Shown piece by piece: positions 24,165-33,718 of a DNA stretch of 64,000 bases. Source of the DNA: Clostridium cylindrosporum DSM 605 (GTDB taxonomy: Bacteria > Bacillota > Clostridia > Clostridiales > Caloramatoraceae); the NCBI RefSeq assembly GCF_001047375.1, contig NZ_LFVU01000027.1:124001-188000 (forward strand), given 5' to 3'. Numbering within the stretch: the first letter of the stretch is position 1; each line of letters opens with the position of its first letter. The notes under the pieces are model-generated. The model had not been told where the DNA came from and did no database searches. It was given only the letters and a program-made list of their open reading frames with translations. Position numbers and translations under genes: made by a program.

Positions 24165-25508
24165 TTAGTGTCCACCAACACTTTCTGTAATACCTTCAAC
24201 CTTATTTTTGTTAAGGTCTTTGTAATTAAATACTATGTTAAGAACTATAGCAAGTATACTTGCTGTAACTATTCCATCTTCTAGGAACATTTTGATACCG
24301 TGTGGAATGTTCACAAGTGCAGCTGGAGCGAATTTGAATCCAAGACCAATACCCATTGATATAGCGATTGTTAGAAGATTTCCTTGTTTTGAGAAATCAA
24401 CCTTTGATAGTATCTTCATTCCTGATACTGCAACCATACCAAACATTGCAAGTGTTGCTCCACCAAGAACTGAAACTGGGATTGCTGTACCTAGAGCTGC
24501 GAACTTAGGAATAACTCCTAGTATAGCTAGTATGATACCTGCTGTTACACAAACGTAACGGCTCTTTATACCTGATAGTGTAACTAGTCCAACGTTTTGA
24601 GAGAAAGTAGCATATGGGAATGAGTTCATAACACCACCCATGATCTTTGTTATACCTTCAGCTCTGATACCTCTTACCATATCTTTTTCTGTAATTTCTT
24701 TGTCACATATTTCTCCAAGTCCTATAAATACACCGATAGCTTCAATTGTTGTTACTATAGCAACTAAGCATAATGATACAATTGCATCTACTCTAAATTC
24801 TGGCATTCCGAAGTAGAATGGTGTTACTATTTTGAACCAACCAGAGTGTGCAACTTCATCAAAGTTAACCATTCCCATGAATGAAGCAATAATAGTACCT
24901 ACTATAAGTGCGATAAGGATTGATATAGCTTGTAAAAAGCCCTTAAAAAATCTGTTCATTATGATTACAACGATTAATGTTACTCCTGCAAGGAATAAAT
25001 TTTCAAGACTTCCATAACCAGGACTTTTAGCTCCGCCTGCAGCATTGTTTATAGCTACAGGGAAAAGTGATAATCCAACTGTTGTTATAACTATACCTGT
25101 AACAAGTGGTGGGAAAAACTTAGTAAGTTTTCCGAATAACCCTGCAATAAGCCATATAAACAAACCGGAAGCTATTACAGCACCAAATACTACTGGAAGA
25201 GTTGCATCTTTTCCAATTGCAACCATTGGACCTACTGCAACGAAGGAACATCCTAAAACAACAGGAAGTCTTATACCGCAATACTTACCAATTCCAAGAG
25301 CCTGTACTAATGTTGCTAGACCACAAGTAAATAAGTCAGCTGCGATAAGATAAGCTAGATGTTCAGTATCAAGTCCCATCGCGCCTCCAAGAATTAGTGG
25401 AACCGCCAAGGCACCTGCATACATTGCAAAAACGTGTTGAAATCCAAGCGGAATCAGTTTACCAACAGGCAGCTTTTCATCAACTGGGCTAATTTTTTTG
25501 TTTTCCAT
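24165..25508 (-). CDS. NCS2-family purine (xanthine/uric acid) permease
   Basis: Nucleobase:cation symporter-2 with about 12-14 membrane spans in 447 residues. Family motifs seen: the substrate-region segment TVGLSLFPVAINNAAGG and the SQNVGLVTLSGIKSRYV motif that follows SFPYATF; in NCS2 members this pattern is typical of PbuX/XanQ-like xanthine carriers. ATG at 25508 is chosen because GGAGG lies 7 bases before it; the TTG at 25526 overlaps that site. Likely feeds Xpt, although xpt is at 9.5 kb. Two identical palindromic repeats sit in its leader. Confidence 0.9.
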   Translation of the reverse strand: MENKKISPVDEKLPVGKLIPLGFQHVFAMYAGALAVPLILGGAMGLDTEHLAYLIAADLFTCGLATLVQALGIGKYCGIRLPVVLGCSFVAVGPMVAIGKDATLPVVFGAVIASGLFIWLIAGLFGKLTKFFPPLVTGIVITTVGLSLFPVAINNAAGGAKSPGYGSLENLFLAGVTLIVVIIMNRFFKGFLQAISILIALIVGTIIASFMGMVNFDEVAHSGWFKIVTPFYFGMPEFRVDAIVSLCLVAIVTTIEAIGVFIGLGEICDKEITEKDMVRGIRAEGITKIMGGVMNSFPYATFSQNVGLVTLSGIKSRYVCVTAGIILAILGVIPKFAALGTAIPVSVLGGATLAMFGMVAVSGMKILSKVDFSKQGNLLTIAISMGIGLGFKFAPAALVNIPHGIKMFLEDGIVTASILAIVLNIVFNYKDLNKNKVEGITESVGGH

Positions 25509-25554
25509 ATCTTCGTCCTCCTTCAAAATATGATTGGTTCACAATATATAGGTC

Positions 25555-25589
25555 ATAGGTATTACCTGATTAAAGAATAGGTATTACCT
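25555..25589 (-). repeat. Tandem 13-base repeat containing palindrome AGGTATTACCT, permease leader
   Basis: ATAGGTATTACCT occurs at 25555-25567 and again at 25577-25589, exactly 22 bp apart, two helical turns. Each copy holds AGGTA-T-TACCT, a 5-bp palindrome with one central base. They lie just downstream of the promoter and upstream of the permease start, where a bound repressor would block transcription. Confidence 0.6.
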
Positions 25590-25609
25590 TCTAACTATGT
25601 CTTGGCTAA

Positions 25610-25638
25610 ATTTTATAATATTCTGATAAGGATGTCAA
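25610..25638 (-). promoter_or_regulatory. SigA promoter of the purine permease
   Basis: On the minus strand a perfect TTGACA (25638-25633), 17 bases, then TAAAAT (25615-25610); TATAAA two bases earlier is an alternative -10. Confidence 0.6.
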
Positions 25639-25921
25639 TAAAAAAATATTGAAATATTAAGATAATTGTTAATATTATAAAAAGAATTTTAAAATTTAGT
25701 GACAAGACCTATACTTTTATATTTATGATTTATAGAAGTATTTATACTATTTTCTAGATAAATAGATAAATTCCTATTATAAAAAGAAATATTATGTAAC
25801 ACATGTTAAGTTTTGTAAATATCATAAGTAATAAAGCTTTTAGATTTAAAAAAACTTAAAAATTCATGGCTTAATATTAATAGTTATGAATATTATATAT
25901 TAAGGCAAAGGAGGGATAGTA

Positions 25922-28297
25922 TTGCATTATAAGAAAGAGCTAACATATAAAGACCTTTTGATGAATTTTGATTTTTTGCCAGAATTTAAAGATACAAGTG
26001 AGATAAGTGGATATAAGGGTATAATTGGACAAGATAGAGCAATTGAGGCCGTAGAGTTTGGCCTTTCTATTTATAGAAAGGGGTACAACATGTATGTATC
26101 TGGAAGTATGGGAACAGGGAAGAGAAGTTATATTCTTGATAAGCTTAAAAGGCATGCAAAAGAACTTCCTACACCACATGATTGGTGTTATGTATACAAC
26201 TTTCACGATCCCTATAAGCCAAAGGCATTAAAACTAAATTCTGGCACAGCATATAACTTTAAGGAGGATATTGATGAGCTTATAAATCTTCTTTATAAAG
26301 ATGTGCCAAAGAGTTTTTCAGACCATATTTATGAAAGAGAAAGAAACGATATTATTGATAAATATAAAAAAATGATATCAAAGGTAGTATCAGTACTTCA
26401 GCAAAGAGCAGGAGAAAATAGTTTTAAGGTTAAAAATACTTCCGATGGATTTGCTTTTGTGCCCATAAGTGGAAATGAAGAAATGAGTGAAAAAGAATAT
26501 GATGAGCTTGAGGAGGATAAGAAAGAAGAAATAAATTCTAAAGTATCAGAACTAAAGCTCGTGGCACTGGAAGTAATAAAGAAGACTAAAGAAATAAAAA
26601 AAGAAATGGCAAATGAACTAAAAGAACTTGATACTAAAGTAGCATTAACTATAATGGATGATTCAATAAAAAATCTAAGAAAAGTATATGGATATAATGA
26701 AGATATACTAGATTATATAGAAGATTTAGAGATTGATATAATAGAAAATATTGATATTTTTATTGACTACGAAGATGAAAAGGATTCAGAAGAATTTGAT
26801 GAAAGTTTTTTTAAAAGATATAGTGTTAATGTTTTCATAAGTTCAAGAGATGTAGAAGGAGCCCCTGTAATTTATGAAGAGCAACCAGAATATAGTAGCT
26901 TGATTGGAAGTATAGAGTATGAAAATAAGCAGGGAAGCTTAGTTACAGACTTTACAATGATAAAGCCAGGAAGTTTGCATATAGCAAATGGTGGATATAT
27001 TGTGCTTGAGGCAGAGGCACTTCTAAAAAGCTATGGAGGTTGGATAGCACTTAAAAGAAGCTTAAAAACTCAAAAGGTATCAATTGAAAGTCTTCAGAGT
27101 TTAAAAAATCAATATGATATTATATCACTAACAAATTTAGAACCTGATGAAATACCATTAGATATAAAAGTTGTTCTGCTAGGAAGCCCCTATATATATT
27201 ATCTTCTTTACAACAATGATGAGTACTTTAGAGAATTTTTTAAGGTTAAGGCAGAATTTGATGAGGAGATAAAAAATTGTTCATCAAACTCTTTGAAAAT
27301 ACTAGGTTTTATATCTAATTACTGTGAGGAAAATAATATACCTCCTATAACAAGAGATGGGGTAAAAGAAATTTTAAGGTATTCGTGTAGAAGTGCGGAC
27401 AGTAGAAATTATTATACTGGGAGAATGGAGAAAATAGTAGACCTTATAGAAGAGGCCGCAATATTTTCTAAGGAAAATAAAGAAAAGCAAATATCTAGAA
27501 AGAATATTAAAAATGCTCTTAAAAATATAGAAAGAAGACATGGAATATACAAAGATAAAACAATGGAAAGATATGAAGAAGGCAAGTATATTGTAGATAC
27601 AAAGGGTTACAAAGTAGGTGAAATAAACGGCTTATCTGTTATAGATATCGGTGATTTTAGATTTGGAAAACAAAGTAAAATAACGGTTTCAACTTATGCC
27701 TCTAGAAGTGGAATTGTTAATATTGAAAGAGAAGTTGATATGAGTGGGAATATTCATAGCAAAGGGGTACTGGTTTTATCAGGATACTTTAACGAAACAT
27801 TTGGGAAAACAAATTCTATTAGTTTTGGGGCTAGCATATGTTTTGAACAATTATATGGTGGAGTAGACGGAGACAGTGCTTCACTTGCAGAATTAATAAC
27901 ATTAATATCAAGTCTTTCAGATATACCTTTAAATCAAGGAATAGCAGTCACAGGATCTGTAAATCAAAAGGGTATAGTTCAACCAGTTGGGGGATTGAAT
28001 GAGAAAATAGAGGGATTCTTTGAGGTCTGCAAAAGGTTTGGTCTTGATGGAAGTCAAGGTGTAATATTACCAAGTAGAAATGTGGCAGAACTTATTTTAA
28101 GTGATGAAGTAATTGAAGCCGTTAAAAATGGTCTTTTTCATATTTATCCTGTTGAAAGTATAGATGAATGCTTTAACATTATTTGTTCAAAGGAGTTATG
28201 TAATAGTAATCAAGGAAAGGCCTATGAAAGTATTAAAAATAGTGTTATGGATAAATTAAATTTATATAAAAAAATATTCAGTTCAAATAGCAAGTAA
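25922..28297 (+). CDS. Lon-like ATP-dependent protease (AAA_32/LonC-type)
   Basis: A fused ATPase and S16 protease. Walker A is GSMGTGKRSY (G61-K67). A long helical, charged insert (about residues 100-300) replaces the substrate-handling N-domain of classical Lon. The protease domain ends the protein with the Ser-Lys dyad S652 (in VDGDSASLAEL) and K695 (in GGLNEKIEG), 43 residues apart as in E. coli Lon. This is the Lon-related group, not LonA. Start is TTG with GGAGGG upstream. 791 residues. Its biological substrates are not known from sequence. Confidence 0.9.
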   Translation: MHYKKELTYKDLLMNFDFLPEFKDTSEISGYKGIIGQDRAIEAVEFGLSIYRKGYNMYVSGSMGTGKRSYILDKLKRHAKELPTPHDWCYVYNFHDPYKPKALKLNSGTAYNFKEDIDELINLLYKDVPKSFSDHIYERERNDIIDKYKKMISKVVSVLQQRAGENSFKVKNTSDGFAFVPISGNEEMSEKEYDELEEDKKEEINSKVSELKLVALEVIKKTKEIKKEMANELKELDTKVALTIMDDSIKNLRKVYGYNEDILDYIEDLEIDIIENIDIFIDYEDEKDSEEFDESFFKRYSVNVFISSRDVEGAPVIYEEQPEYSSLIGSIEYENKQGSLVTDFTMIKPGSLHIANGGYIVLEAEALLKSYGGWIALKRSLKTQKVSIESLQSLKNQYDIISLTNLEPDEIPLDIKVVLLGSPYIYYLLYNNDEYFREFFKVKAEFDEEIKNCSSNSLKILGFISNYCEENNIPPITRDGVKEILRYSCRSADSRNYYTGRMEKIVDLIEEAAIFSKENKEKQISRKNIKNALKNIERRHGIYKDKTMERYEEGKYIVDTKGYKVGEINGLSVIDIGDFRFGKQSKITVSTYASRSGIVNIEREVDMSGNIHSKGVLVLSGYFNETFGKTNSISFGASICFEQLYGGVDGDSASLAELITLISSLSDIPLNQGIAVTGSVNQKGIVQPVGGLNEKIEGFFEVCKRFGLDGSQGVILPSRNVAELILSDEVIEAVKNGLFHIYPVESIDECFNIICSKELCNSNQGKAYESIKNSVMDKLNLYKKIFSSNSK

Positions 28298-28333
28298 AAA
28301 AAGCTACTAAGGCATGCCTTAGTAGCTTTTATA
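28297..28333. terminator. Bidirectional terminator between the Lon-like gene and ychF
   Basis: Perfect 16-bp palindromic arms (28299-28314 with 28315-28330). The stronger T run is on the minus strand, serving ychF. Confidence 0.88.
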
Positions 28334-29431
28334 CTATACATTAAATCTAAATTCTACAACGTCTCCATCTTTCATGATGTATTCTTTACCTTCAAGTCTA
28401 ACAAGTCCCTTTTCCTTTGCAGCAGCTTCTGAACCTGAAGCTAAAAGATCATCAAATGCAACTACTTCAGCTCTGATAAATCCTCTTTCTATATCAGAAT
28501 GAATTTTACCAGCAGCAGCAGGAGCCTTTGTTCCTGCCTTAATAGTCCATGCACGAGTTTCTTTAGGTCCCGCTGTTAAGTAACTTATAAGTCCAAGTAG
28601 GCTATAGCTTGCCTTTATTAATCTGTGAAGTCCTGGTTCAGTTAAACCATAGTCAGCTAAAAATTCAGCTTTTTCATCTTCCTCAAGTGTTGAAATTTCT
28701 TCTTCAACCCTCGCACATATAGGAATAACTTCTGAACCTTCAGATTTTGCATATTCTATAACCTTTTTAAGATATGGGTTTTCATCTGAACCATTAATTA
28801 AATCATCCTCTGAAAGATTGGCAGCATAAAGAACTGGCTTTGATGTTAAAAGGAATAAATGTTTTATTAATTCTCTTTCGTCATCAGTCATTTCCATAGT
28901 TCTAGCTGGTTTTTCGCTTTCAAGGTGAGCCTTTAGTTTTTCGCAAAAATCCATTTCTCTTTGAGCAGTTTTGTCACCTGATCTTGCAAGCTTTTTAGTT
29001 CTATCTATTTTCTTTTCTATTGAGTCTATATCAGAAAAAATAAGCTCAAGATTTATTGTTTCAATATCTCTTATTGGATCAACTGAACCATCAACATGAA
29101 CAATGTTTCCATCATCGAAACATCTTACAACATGAACAATTGATTCAACTTCTCTAATATGTGAAAGAAATTTGTTTCCAAGACCTTCGCCTTTACTAGC
29201 TCCTCTAACAAGACCTGCTATATCATAAAATTCTATAGCAGCAGGTAGTATTTTTTGTGATCCGTAAATTTTCGCAAGTTCATTAAGTCTATTATCAGGT
29301 ACACTAACAACTCCAATATTTGGCTCTATAGTACAAAAAGGGTAGTTAGCTGATTCAGCTCCAGCCTGTGTTATTGCATTAAAAAGGGTACTTTTACCTA
29401 CGTTAGGTAACCCAACTATTCCAAGTTTCAT
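28334..29431 (-). CDS. ychF: Redox-regulated ATPase YchF (Obg family)
   Basis: Obg-related P-loop protein that prefers ATP. G1 motif [15 protein letters not shown] at the N-terminus, G3 DIAGLVRGASKGEGLGN (DxAG), a coiled-coil insert, and the C-terminal TGS domain with GTKAPAAAGKIHSDIERGFIRAEV (key HSD and FIRAEV residues). 365 residues, normal. AAGGAAG precedes the ATG. Ribosome-associated, linked to translation and stress in other bacteria. Confidence 0.97.
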   Translation of the reverse strand: MKLGIVGLPNVGKSTLFNAITQAGAESANYPFCTIEPNIGVVSVPDNRLNELAKIYGSQKILPAAIEFYDIAGLVRGASKGEGLGNKFLSHIREVESIVHVVRCFDDGNIVHVDGSVDPIRDIETINLELIFSDIDSIEKKIDRTKKLARSGDKTAQREMDFCEKLKAHLESEKPARTMEMTDDERELIKHLFLLTSKPVLYAANLSEDDLINGSDENPYLKKVIEYAKSEGSEVIPICARVEEEISTLEEDEKAEFLADYGLTEPGLHRLIKASYSLLGLISYLTAGPKETRAWTIKAGTKAPAAAGKIHSDIERGFIRAEVVAFDDLLASGSEAAAKEKGLVRLEGKEYIMKDGDVVEFRFNV

Positions 29432-29464
29432 CTATTATCTTCCTTTCAAGTGAATGTCAAATAA

Positions 29465-29493
29465 ATTATAAACTATAGTTATGTATCCTTCAA
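29465..29493 (-). promoter_or_regulatory. SigA promoter of ychF
   Basis: On the minus strand TTGAAG (29493-29488), 17-base spacer, perfect TATAAT (29470-29465), 34 bases before the ATG. Confidence 0.65.
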
Positions 29494-29628
29494 GTTAAAA
29501 GCTTTCGAATGTTCTAATATAAGATAATTTATTTTAAGTTTTTGAGTCCTTTTAAAAGCTATTATAAGGAATACAAAGGTATGCTTAGGGGAAGGTTAAG
29601 TATAAATAGTTTGGTATTGGAGGTTCAC

Positions 29629-30909
29629 ATGAATATTATTAAAGAGAATTTAGCGAAAAATAAAGAAGTTTATCTTATTAAAAATAAATCTATGAAATCC
29701 ATAATTGTATGGTTTATGTTTTATATGCCCCTAGATGAAAAAGCATCAGAGAATGCTCTTATTTCTAATATTTTACTTAGAGGTTCAAGAAAGCACCAAA
29801 GTAGTCGTGAAATATCAAAATTTTTAAATGCTGCCTATGGTTCAATTATAGGTACAGATATTAATCTAAAGGGAGAGGTATATACGCTAGGGGTTCATTT
29901 AAATTATATAAATCCTAATCTAGAATTTGTTGAAGGTGATATAACAAGGGATATGCTTAAATTTTTAGAGGAAGTAATTTACCACCCATTAGAGGAAAAT
30001 AATAAATTCAAAGAGGAATACTTTCAAACTGAAAAGCAAAATCTTCTTATGCAGCTAAAGGGTAAGGGAGATAATAAGGAAAGTTATGCATTTGATAAAA
30101 CTATAGAAGTAATGTGTGAAGGCGAGGCCTATTCTATTGATAAATTAGGAAAAATAAGTTGGATAGAGTCTTTGACAAATGAAAAGTGCTACCAAAGATA
30201 TAAAGAAATTATAAAAGATGCGCCCCTTAAAGTTTATGTAATGGGAGATATTGAAATGGATTCTTTTACTTCCACATTAAAAGAAATATTTACATTTAAT
30301 AATGCTAAAGATCTAGAAGTTAATATTAATCATAAAGAAGTTGAAAAGGTAAAAGAAGTCTTTGAGGATGTGGATACGAATCAAGGAAAACTTTGTATGG
30401 GATTTAGAACCTCTATAGATCTTAATTCTAAGGAGTTTGCTGCACTAACTATTGTTAATAGATTATTTGGTGGGGGAGCAGATTCAAAACTATTCATTAA
30501 TTTAAGGGAAAAGGAAAGTCTTTGTTATACAATTTATAGTACCCTTGAAAAACATAAGGGAATGATGTTTGTAGCATGTGGAATAGATTCATCAGTTAAA
30601 AATATAGCGAAAGAAAAGATAATAGAAACACTTAATAGTATAAAAAATGGAGACTTTACAGATGAGCACCTTTCAATATCTATAGCAGGAATGATGCACA
30701 GTTTAACAAGTATTAGGGATAATAAATATACATATATAGCTTATCTTCAGGGATTAAATATATATGGTGCAAAATATAGACTTGAAGACTTATGTGAAAG
30801 TCTTAGTAAGGTTACAAGGGATGAGGTAATAAAGGCAGCAAATACATTAACTCTTGATACTGTATATTTTTTAGGTAGAGGTGAAAAAAATGAAAATGAA
30901 AAAAAGTAG
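29629..30909 (+). CDS. M16-family peptidase homolog, non-catalytic subunit (YfmF-like)
   Basis: An insulinase/M16 fold protein that lacks the zinc motif HxxEH in its N-terminal half but keeps the substrate-binding segment with Arg-Tyr (LREKESLCYTIYS, near residue 315). It is thus the inactive partner of the peptidase encoded next, like YfmF of Bacillus, whose pair is linked to maturation of the EF-P modification. ATG at 29629 is preferred (GGAGG 6-7 bases upstream); the frame open from 29542 has no ribosome site. 426 residues. It overlaps the next gene. Confidence 0.88.
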   Translation: MNIIKENLAKNKEVYLIKNKSMKSIIVWFMFYMPLDEKASENALISNILLRGSRKHQSSREISKFLNAAYGSIIGTDINLKGEVYTLGVHLNYINPNLEFVEGDITRDMLKFLEEVIYHPLEENNKFKEEYFQTEKQNLLMQLKGKGDNKESYAFDKTIEVMCEGEAYSIDKLGKISWIESLTNEKCYQRYKEIIKDAPLKVYVMGDIEMDSFTSTLKEIFTFNNAKDLEVNINHKEVEKVKEVFEDVDTNQGKLCMGFRTSIDLNSKEFAALTIVNRLFGGGADSKLFINLREKESLCYTIYSTLEKHKGMMFVACGIDSSVKNIAKEKIIETLNSIKNGDFTDEHLSISIAGMMHSLTSIRDNKYTYIAYLQGLNIYGAKYRLEDLCESLSKVTRDEVIKAANTLTLDTVYFLGRGEKNENEKK

Positions 30910-32167
30910 TATAGAAAAATATTATTCCTACGTAACTTCAAAGGGGCTTAAAATATCGATTGTTAAAAGGGATAATTCGTCATCATTTCATATGGCTATG
31001 CTTGTGAATTTTGGTGGAGTAGATACGAATTTTATTACTTTAAAGAATAAACAATACATAAAAACTCCAAAGGGAATAGCACATTTTTTAGAGCATAAGA
31101 TGTTTGAATCTAAAAATAAAGATACATTTGAAAGATTTTCTAAGCAAAGTGCTAGTATAAACGCTTATACAAATGGCACTGCTACTGTGTATTATTTCTC
31201 TTGCACAGATAAAATAGATGAAAATATTAAGCTTTTCCTAAACTGTTTATCAAATCCATATATTACACCTGAGAATGTTGAAAAAGAAAAAGGAATTATA
31301 ATTCAAGAAATTAACATGTATCAAGATAATCCCTCTTCTAAAGTATATGAGAACTTACTTAAAGGAATGTTTCATAGAAATCATATTAAGTATGATGTTG
31401 CAGGAACAAAGGAAGATGTAGAATCAATTACATTTGAATCCTTAATGACCTGTTATAACACTTTCTATAATTGTAGGAACATGGAATTAGTTATAGTTGG
31501 TCAGGTTGACCCTGAAAGGATATTTAGTCTTATAGATTCTATTGAAGGTTTTGGAAGTGGAGATAAAGCTCTTAAGATATATCCAAGTGAAATTATGAAG
31601 GTTAAAGAAGAAACTATAGAAGAAGTTATGCCTGTAGTTGATACTAGGTTTTTAATAGGATTTAAGCTTGATACAAAGGGGCTTAAGGGAAGAGAAATAC
31701 TTAGAAAAGAAATTATGTATAATATGATTTTAGAATATTTATGTGGTAATATGTCACCTTTTTTTGAAAGACTATATAATGAAGCATATATTGATTCAAG
31801 TTTTGGTTACGGTGTCAATCTTCATAGTAAATTTGCTTTTAATGTATTAGGAGGTGTTTCAAGAGATCCTAAAAAAGTTTTAGATGAGTTTTACAAGGAT
31901 GTATACAAGTTAATAGGGGATGGAATAGAAGAGGATGGATTTAATAATATTAAAAAAATGATGTTAGGAAACTATACAAGAATATTTGATGATTCATTTT
32001 CACTTTTAAATAATATTATAAGTACTAAAAATAAAGGTGGATGCTTTCTTGAGGTAATAGATATAGTTAAATCTATTGATATCTATGATTTAAACGAGGC
32101 TCTCAATCAAGGTTTTGGTAAAGACAGAACTACATTATCTATGATTAAGCCATTAAATTTAAAATAA
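30890..32167 (+). CDS. M16-family zinc peptidase, catalytic subunit (YfmH-like)
   Basis: Carries the inverted zinc motif HFLEH (in GIAHFLEHKMFE) and the distal glutamate region NVEKEKGIIIQEINMY, so it should be active. Together with the upstream non-catalytic homolog it forms a typical alpha/beta M16 pair. ATG at 30890 is preferred, 7 bases after AGAGGTG; GTG at 30881 lies within that site. 425 residues. It overlaps the upstream gene by 20 bases, implying coupled translation. EF-P-related function is inferred from the Bacillus YfmH pair. Confidence 0.88.
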   Translation: MKMKKSSIEKYYSYVTSKGLKISIVKRDNSSSFHMAMLVNFGGVDTNFITLKNKQYIKTPKGIAHFLEHKMFESKNKDTFERFSKQSASINAYTNGTATVYYFSCTDKIDENIKLFLNCLSNPYITPENVEKEKGIIIQEINMYQDNPSSKVYENLLKGMFHRNHIKYDVAGTKEDVESITFESLMTCYNTFYNCRNMELVIVGQVDPERIFSLIDSIEGFGSGDKALKIYPSEIMKVKEETIEEVMPVVDTRFLIGFKLDTKGLKGREILRKEIMYNMILEYLCGNMSPFFERLYNEAYIDSSFGYGVNLHSKFAFNVLGGVSRDPKKVLDEFYKDVYKLIGDGIEEDGFNNIKKMMLGNYTRIFDDSFSLLNNIISTKNKGGCFLEVIDIVKSIDIYDLNEALNQGFGKDRTTLSMIKPLNLK

Positions 32168-32193
32168 AGAATTTAATTTAATTATTTTTTTAA

Positions 32194-32225
32194 TTAAATT
32201 CTATAGTTTTTGTTAAATTCTATAG
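32194..32225 (+). repeat. 13-base direct repeat TTAAATTCTATAG upstream of mraZ
   Basis: Identical copies at 32194-32206 and 32213-32225, 19 bp apart. The first also forms the right side of an AT-only hairpin (32169-32178 with 32192-32201) behind the M16 pair. Role unknown; it lies where mraZ promoter elements would be expected. Confidence 0.4.
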
Positions 32226-32259
32226 AAGGATTCAAAGTTTTATTATAGAATATATATTA

Positions 32260-32293
32260 GGTGGTTGTAAGTGGTTGAAAGTGGAGCGAAGGG
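32260..32293 (+). promoter_or_regulatory. MraZ operator: GTGG repeats at 10-bp period
   Basis: GTGG at 32261, 32271 and 32281, with a weaker fourth unit (GGG) at 32291, exactly one helical turn apart. This matches known MraZ boxes, which are tandem GTG-containing repeats with 10-bp spacing in front of the dcw operon. It lies 20-50 bases before mraZ, so MraZ should repress its own operon. Confidence 0.88.
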
Positions 32294-32311
32294 TTTAAAT
32301 GGGGGATTAAA

Positions 32312-32743
32312 ATGTTTATAGGTGAATACCAACATGCTCTTGATGCTAAAAACAGAATAATAATCCCAGTAAAACTTCGAGATGAATTAGGAAGTCCTTT
32401 TATAATGACAAAGGGACTTGATGGATGTATTTATGCTTATCCTTTACCTGAATGGAAAATACTCGAGGAAAAGCTGAAAAAGCTTCCTTTAACAAATAAG
32501 GATGCAAGAGTGTTTGTTAGATTTTTCTTTTCAGGTGCTACTGAAGTTGATATAGATAAACAAGGGAGAGCGCTTTTACCACAAAATCTTATAGACTATG
32601 GTAACATAACCAAGGAAGTTATAACCATTGGTGTTTCAAATAGAGTTGAAATTTGGAGCAGGGAAAAATGGTTTGAATATAATGATCAAAACATAGATTT
32701 TGCTGCTATTGCAGAAAAGATGGGTGAACTTGGCATGTTATAG
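32312..32743 (+). CDS. mraZ: Transcriptional regulator MraZ
   Basis: First gene of the dcw cluster; a DNA-binding repressor built of two SpoVT/AbrB-like halves. Each half has a DxxxR-type loop: [10 protein letters not shown] near residue 10 and [10 protein letters not shown] near residue 83. Starts [11 protein letters not shown], as the family does. 143 residues, normal. GGGGGA precedes the ATG. Its own operator lies directly upstream; rsmH begins 13 bases downstream. Confidence 0.97.
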   Translation: MFIGEYQHALDAKNRIIIPVKLRDELGSPFIMTKGLDGCIYAYPLPEWKILEEKLKKLPLTNKDARVFVRFFFSGATEVDIDKQGRALLPQNLIDYGNITKEVITIGVSNRVEIWSREKWFEYNDQNIDFAAIAEKMGELGML

Positions 32744-32756
32744 AAAGGTGATACAA

Positions 32757-33689
32757 ATGAATTTTAAACATGTTTCAGTACTATTAGAGGAATGTATTAA
32801 GGGACTGAATATTAAGAAAGATGGAATTTATGTCGATGGTACTATGGGAGGGGCGGGTCATTCTTCGGAAATCATAAAAAGATTATCTGATAATGGGCGC
32901 CTTATAGGAATAGACCAAGATACTAACGCACTTAAGGCTTCAAAGGAAAGACTTAAGGATTATAAAAATGTAGAGTATGTTCATAGTAACTTTTGTAGGG
33001 TGAAAGAAGTTCTAAGAGAACTTAATATACAAAAGGTTGATGGAATTCTTTTAGACCTTGGAGTGTCTTCACATCAATTAGATGTACCAGAAAGAGGTTT
33101 TAGCTATATGCAGGATGCACCACTTGATATGAGAATGAATAGAGATTCTGCATTTTCAGCAAGGGAAGTAGTTAATGAGTACTCCCAAAAAGAGCTTCAT
33201 AGAATAATTTCAGAATTTGGGGAAGAAAGATGGGCCTCAAGAATTGCTGATTTTATAGTTAGGGAAAGAGAAGAAAAGGAAATAGAAACAACCTTTGAAC
33301 TTGTAGAAATAATAAAAAAAGCAATACCAGCTTCTGCAAGAAGAGAGGGGCCACATCCTGCTAAAAGAACTTTCCAAGCAATTAGAATAGAAGTAAATAA
33401 GGAAATAGATATTTTAGAGACTGCAGTTAAGGATTGCTTAGATGTTTTAAATGAGGAAGGAAGACTGTGTATAATAACTTTCCACTCATTAGAGGATAGA
33501 ATAGTAAAAAATACATACAAGAATAAGGAGAATCCTTGTACATGTCCACCAAGCTTCCCTATGTGCGTATGTGGAAGTAAAAAAGAAATAAAAGTGATTA
33601 CTAGGAAACCAATAGCACCAAGTGAAGAGGAGTTAGAAGTTAATCCAAGATCAAGAAGTGCTAAATTAAGAGTAGCTGAAAAGCTTTAA
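32757..33689 (+). CDS. rsmH: 16S rRNA (cytosine-1402 N4) methyltransferase
   Basis: SAM-dependent methyltransferase (MraW) for the ribosomal P site. Begins with [12 protein letters not shown], followed by the SAM loop [10 protein letters not shown] and the motif [14 protein letters not shown]; ends with the conserved [17 protein letters not shown] at 32757 is chosen (AAAGGTGAT upstream); the longer frame from 32700 runs inside mraZ. 310 residues. Normal place behind mraZ. Confidence 0.97.
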   Translation: MNFKHVSVLLEECIKGLNIKKDGIYVDGTMGGAGHSSEIIKRLSDNGRLIGIDQDTNALKASKERLKDYKNVEYVHSNFCRVKEVLRELNIQKVDGILLDLGVSSHQLDVPERGFSYMQDAPLDMRMNRDSAFSAREVVNEYSQKELHRIISEFGEERWASRIADFIVREREEKEIETTFELVEIIKKAIPASARREGPHPAKRTFQAIRIEVNKEIDILETAVKDCLDVLNEEGRLCIITFHSLEDRIVKNTYKNKENPCTCPPSFPMCVCGSKKEIKVITRKPIAPSEEELEVNPRSRSAKLRVAEKL

Positions 33690-33718
33690 GTTCTAAATAG
33701 TTACGGGGGTGAATAAAA

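Larger units (their letters stand above)
25509..25921. other. Intergenic region between the permease and the Lon-like gene
   Basis: 413 bases without a gene. The left third holds the permease ribosome site, two palindromic repeats and a SigA promoter, listed separately. From 25640 to 25910 the DNA is very AT-rich, no frame with a ribosome site is open, and I see no riboswitch or clear promoter apart from AT-rich -10-like strings near 25890 for the plus-strand gene. Confidence 0.6.

Noticed and set aside
24235-25353. Plus-strand frames opposite the purine permease
   Set aside because: Mirror images of the membrane protein coding pattern, with no start signals.
25509-25700. Purine riboswitch in the permease leader
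   Set aside because: The core GUUUCUAC and GAUAUGG elements are missing on the minus strand.
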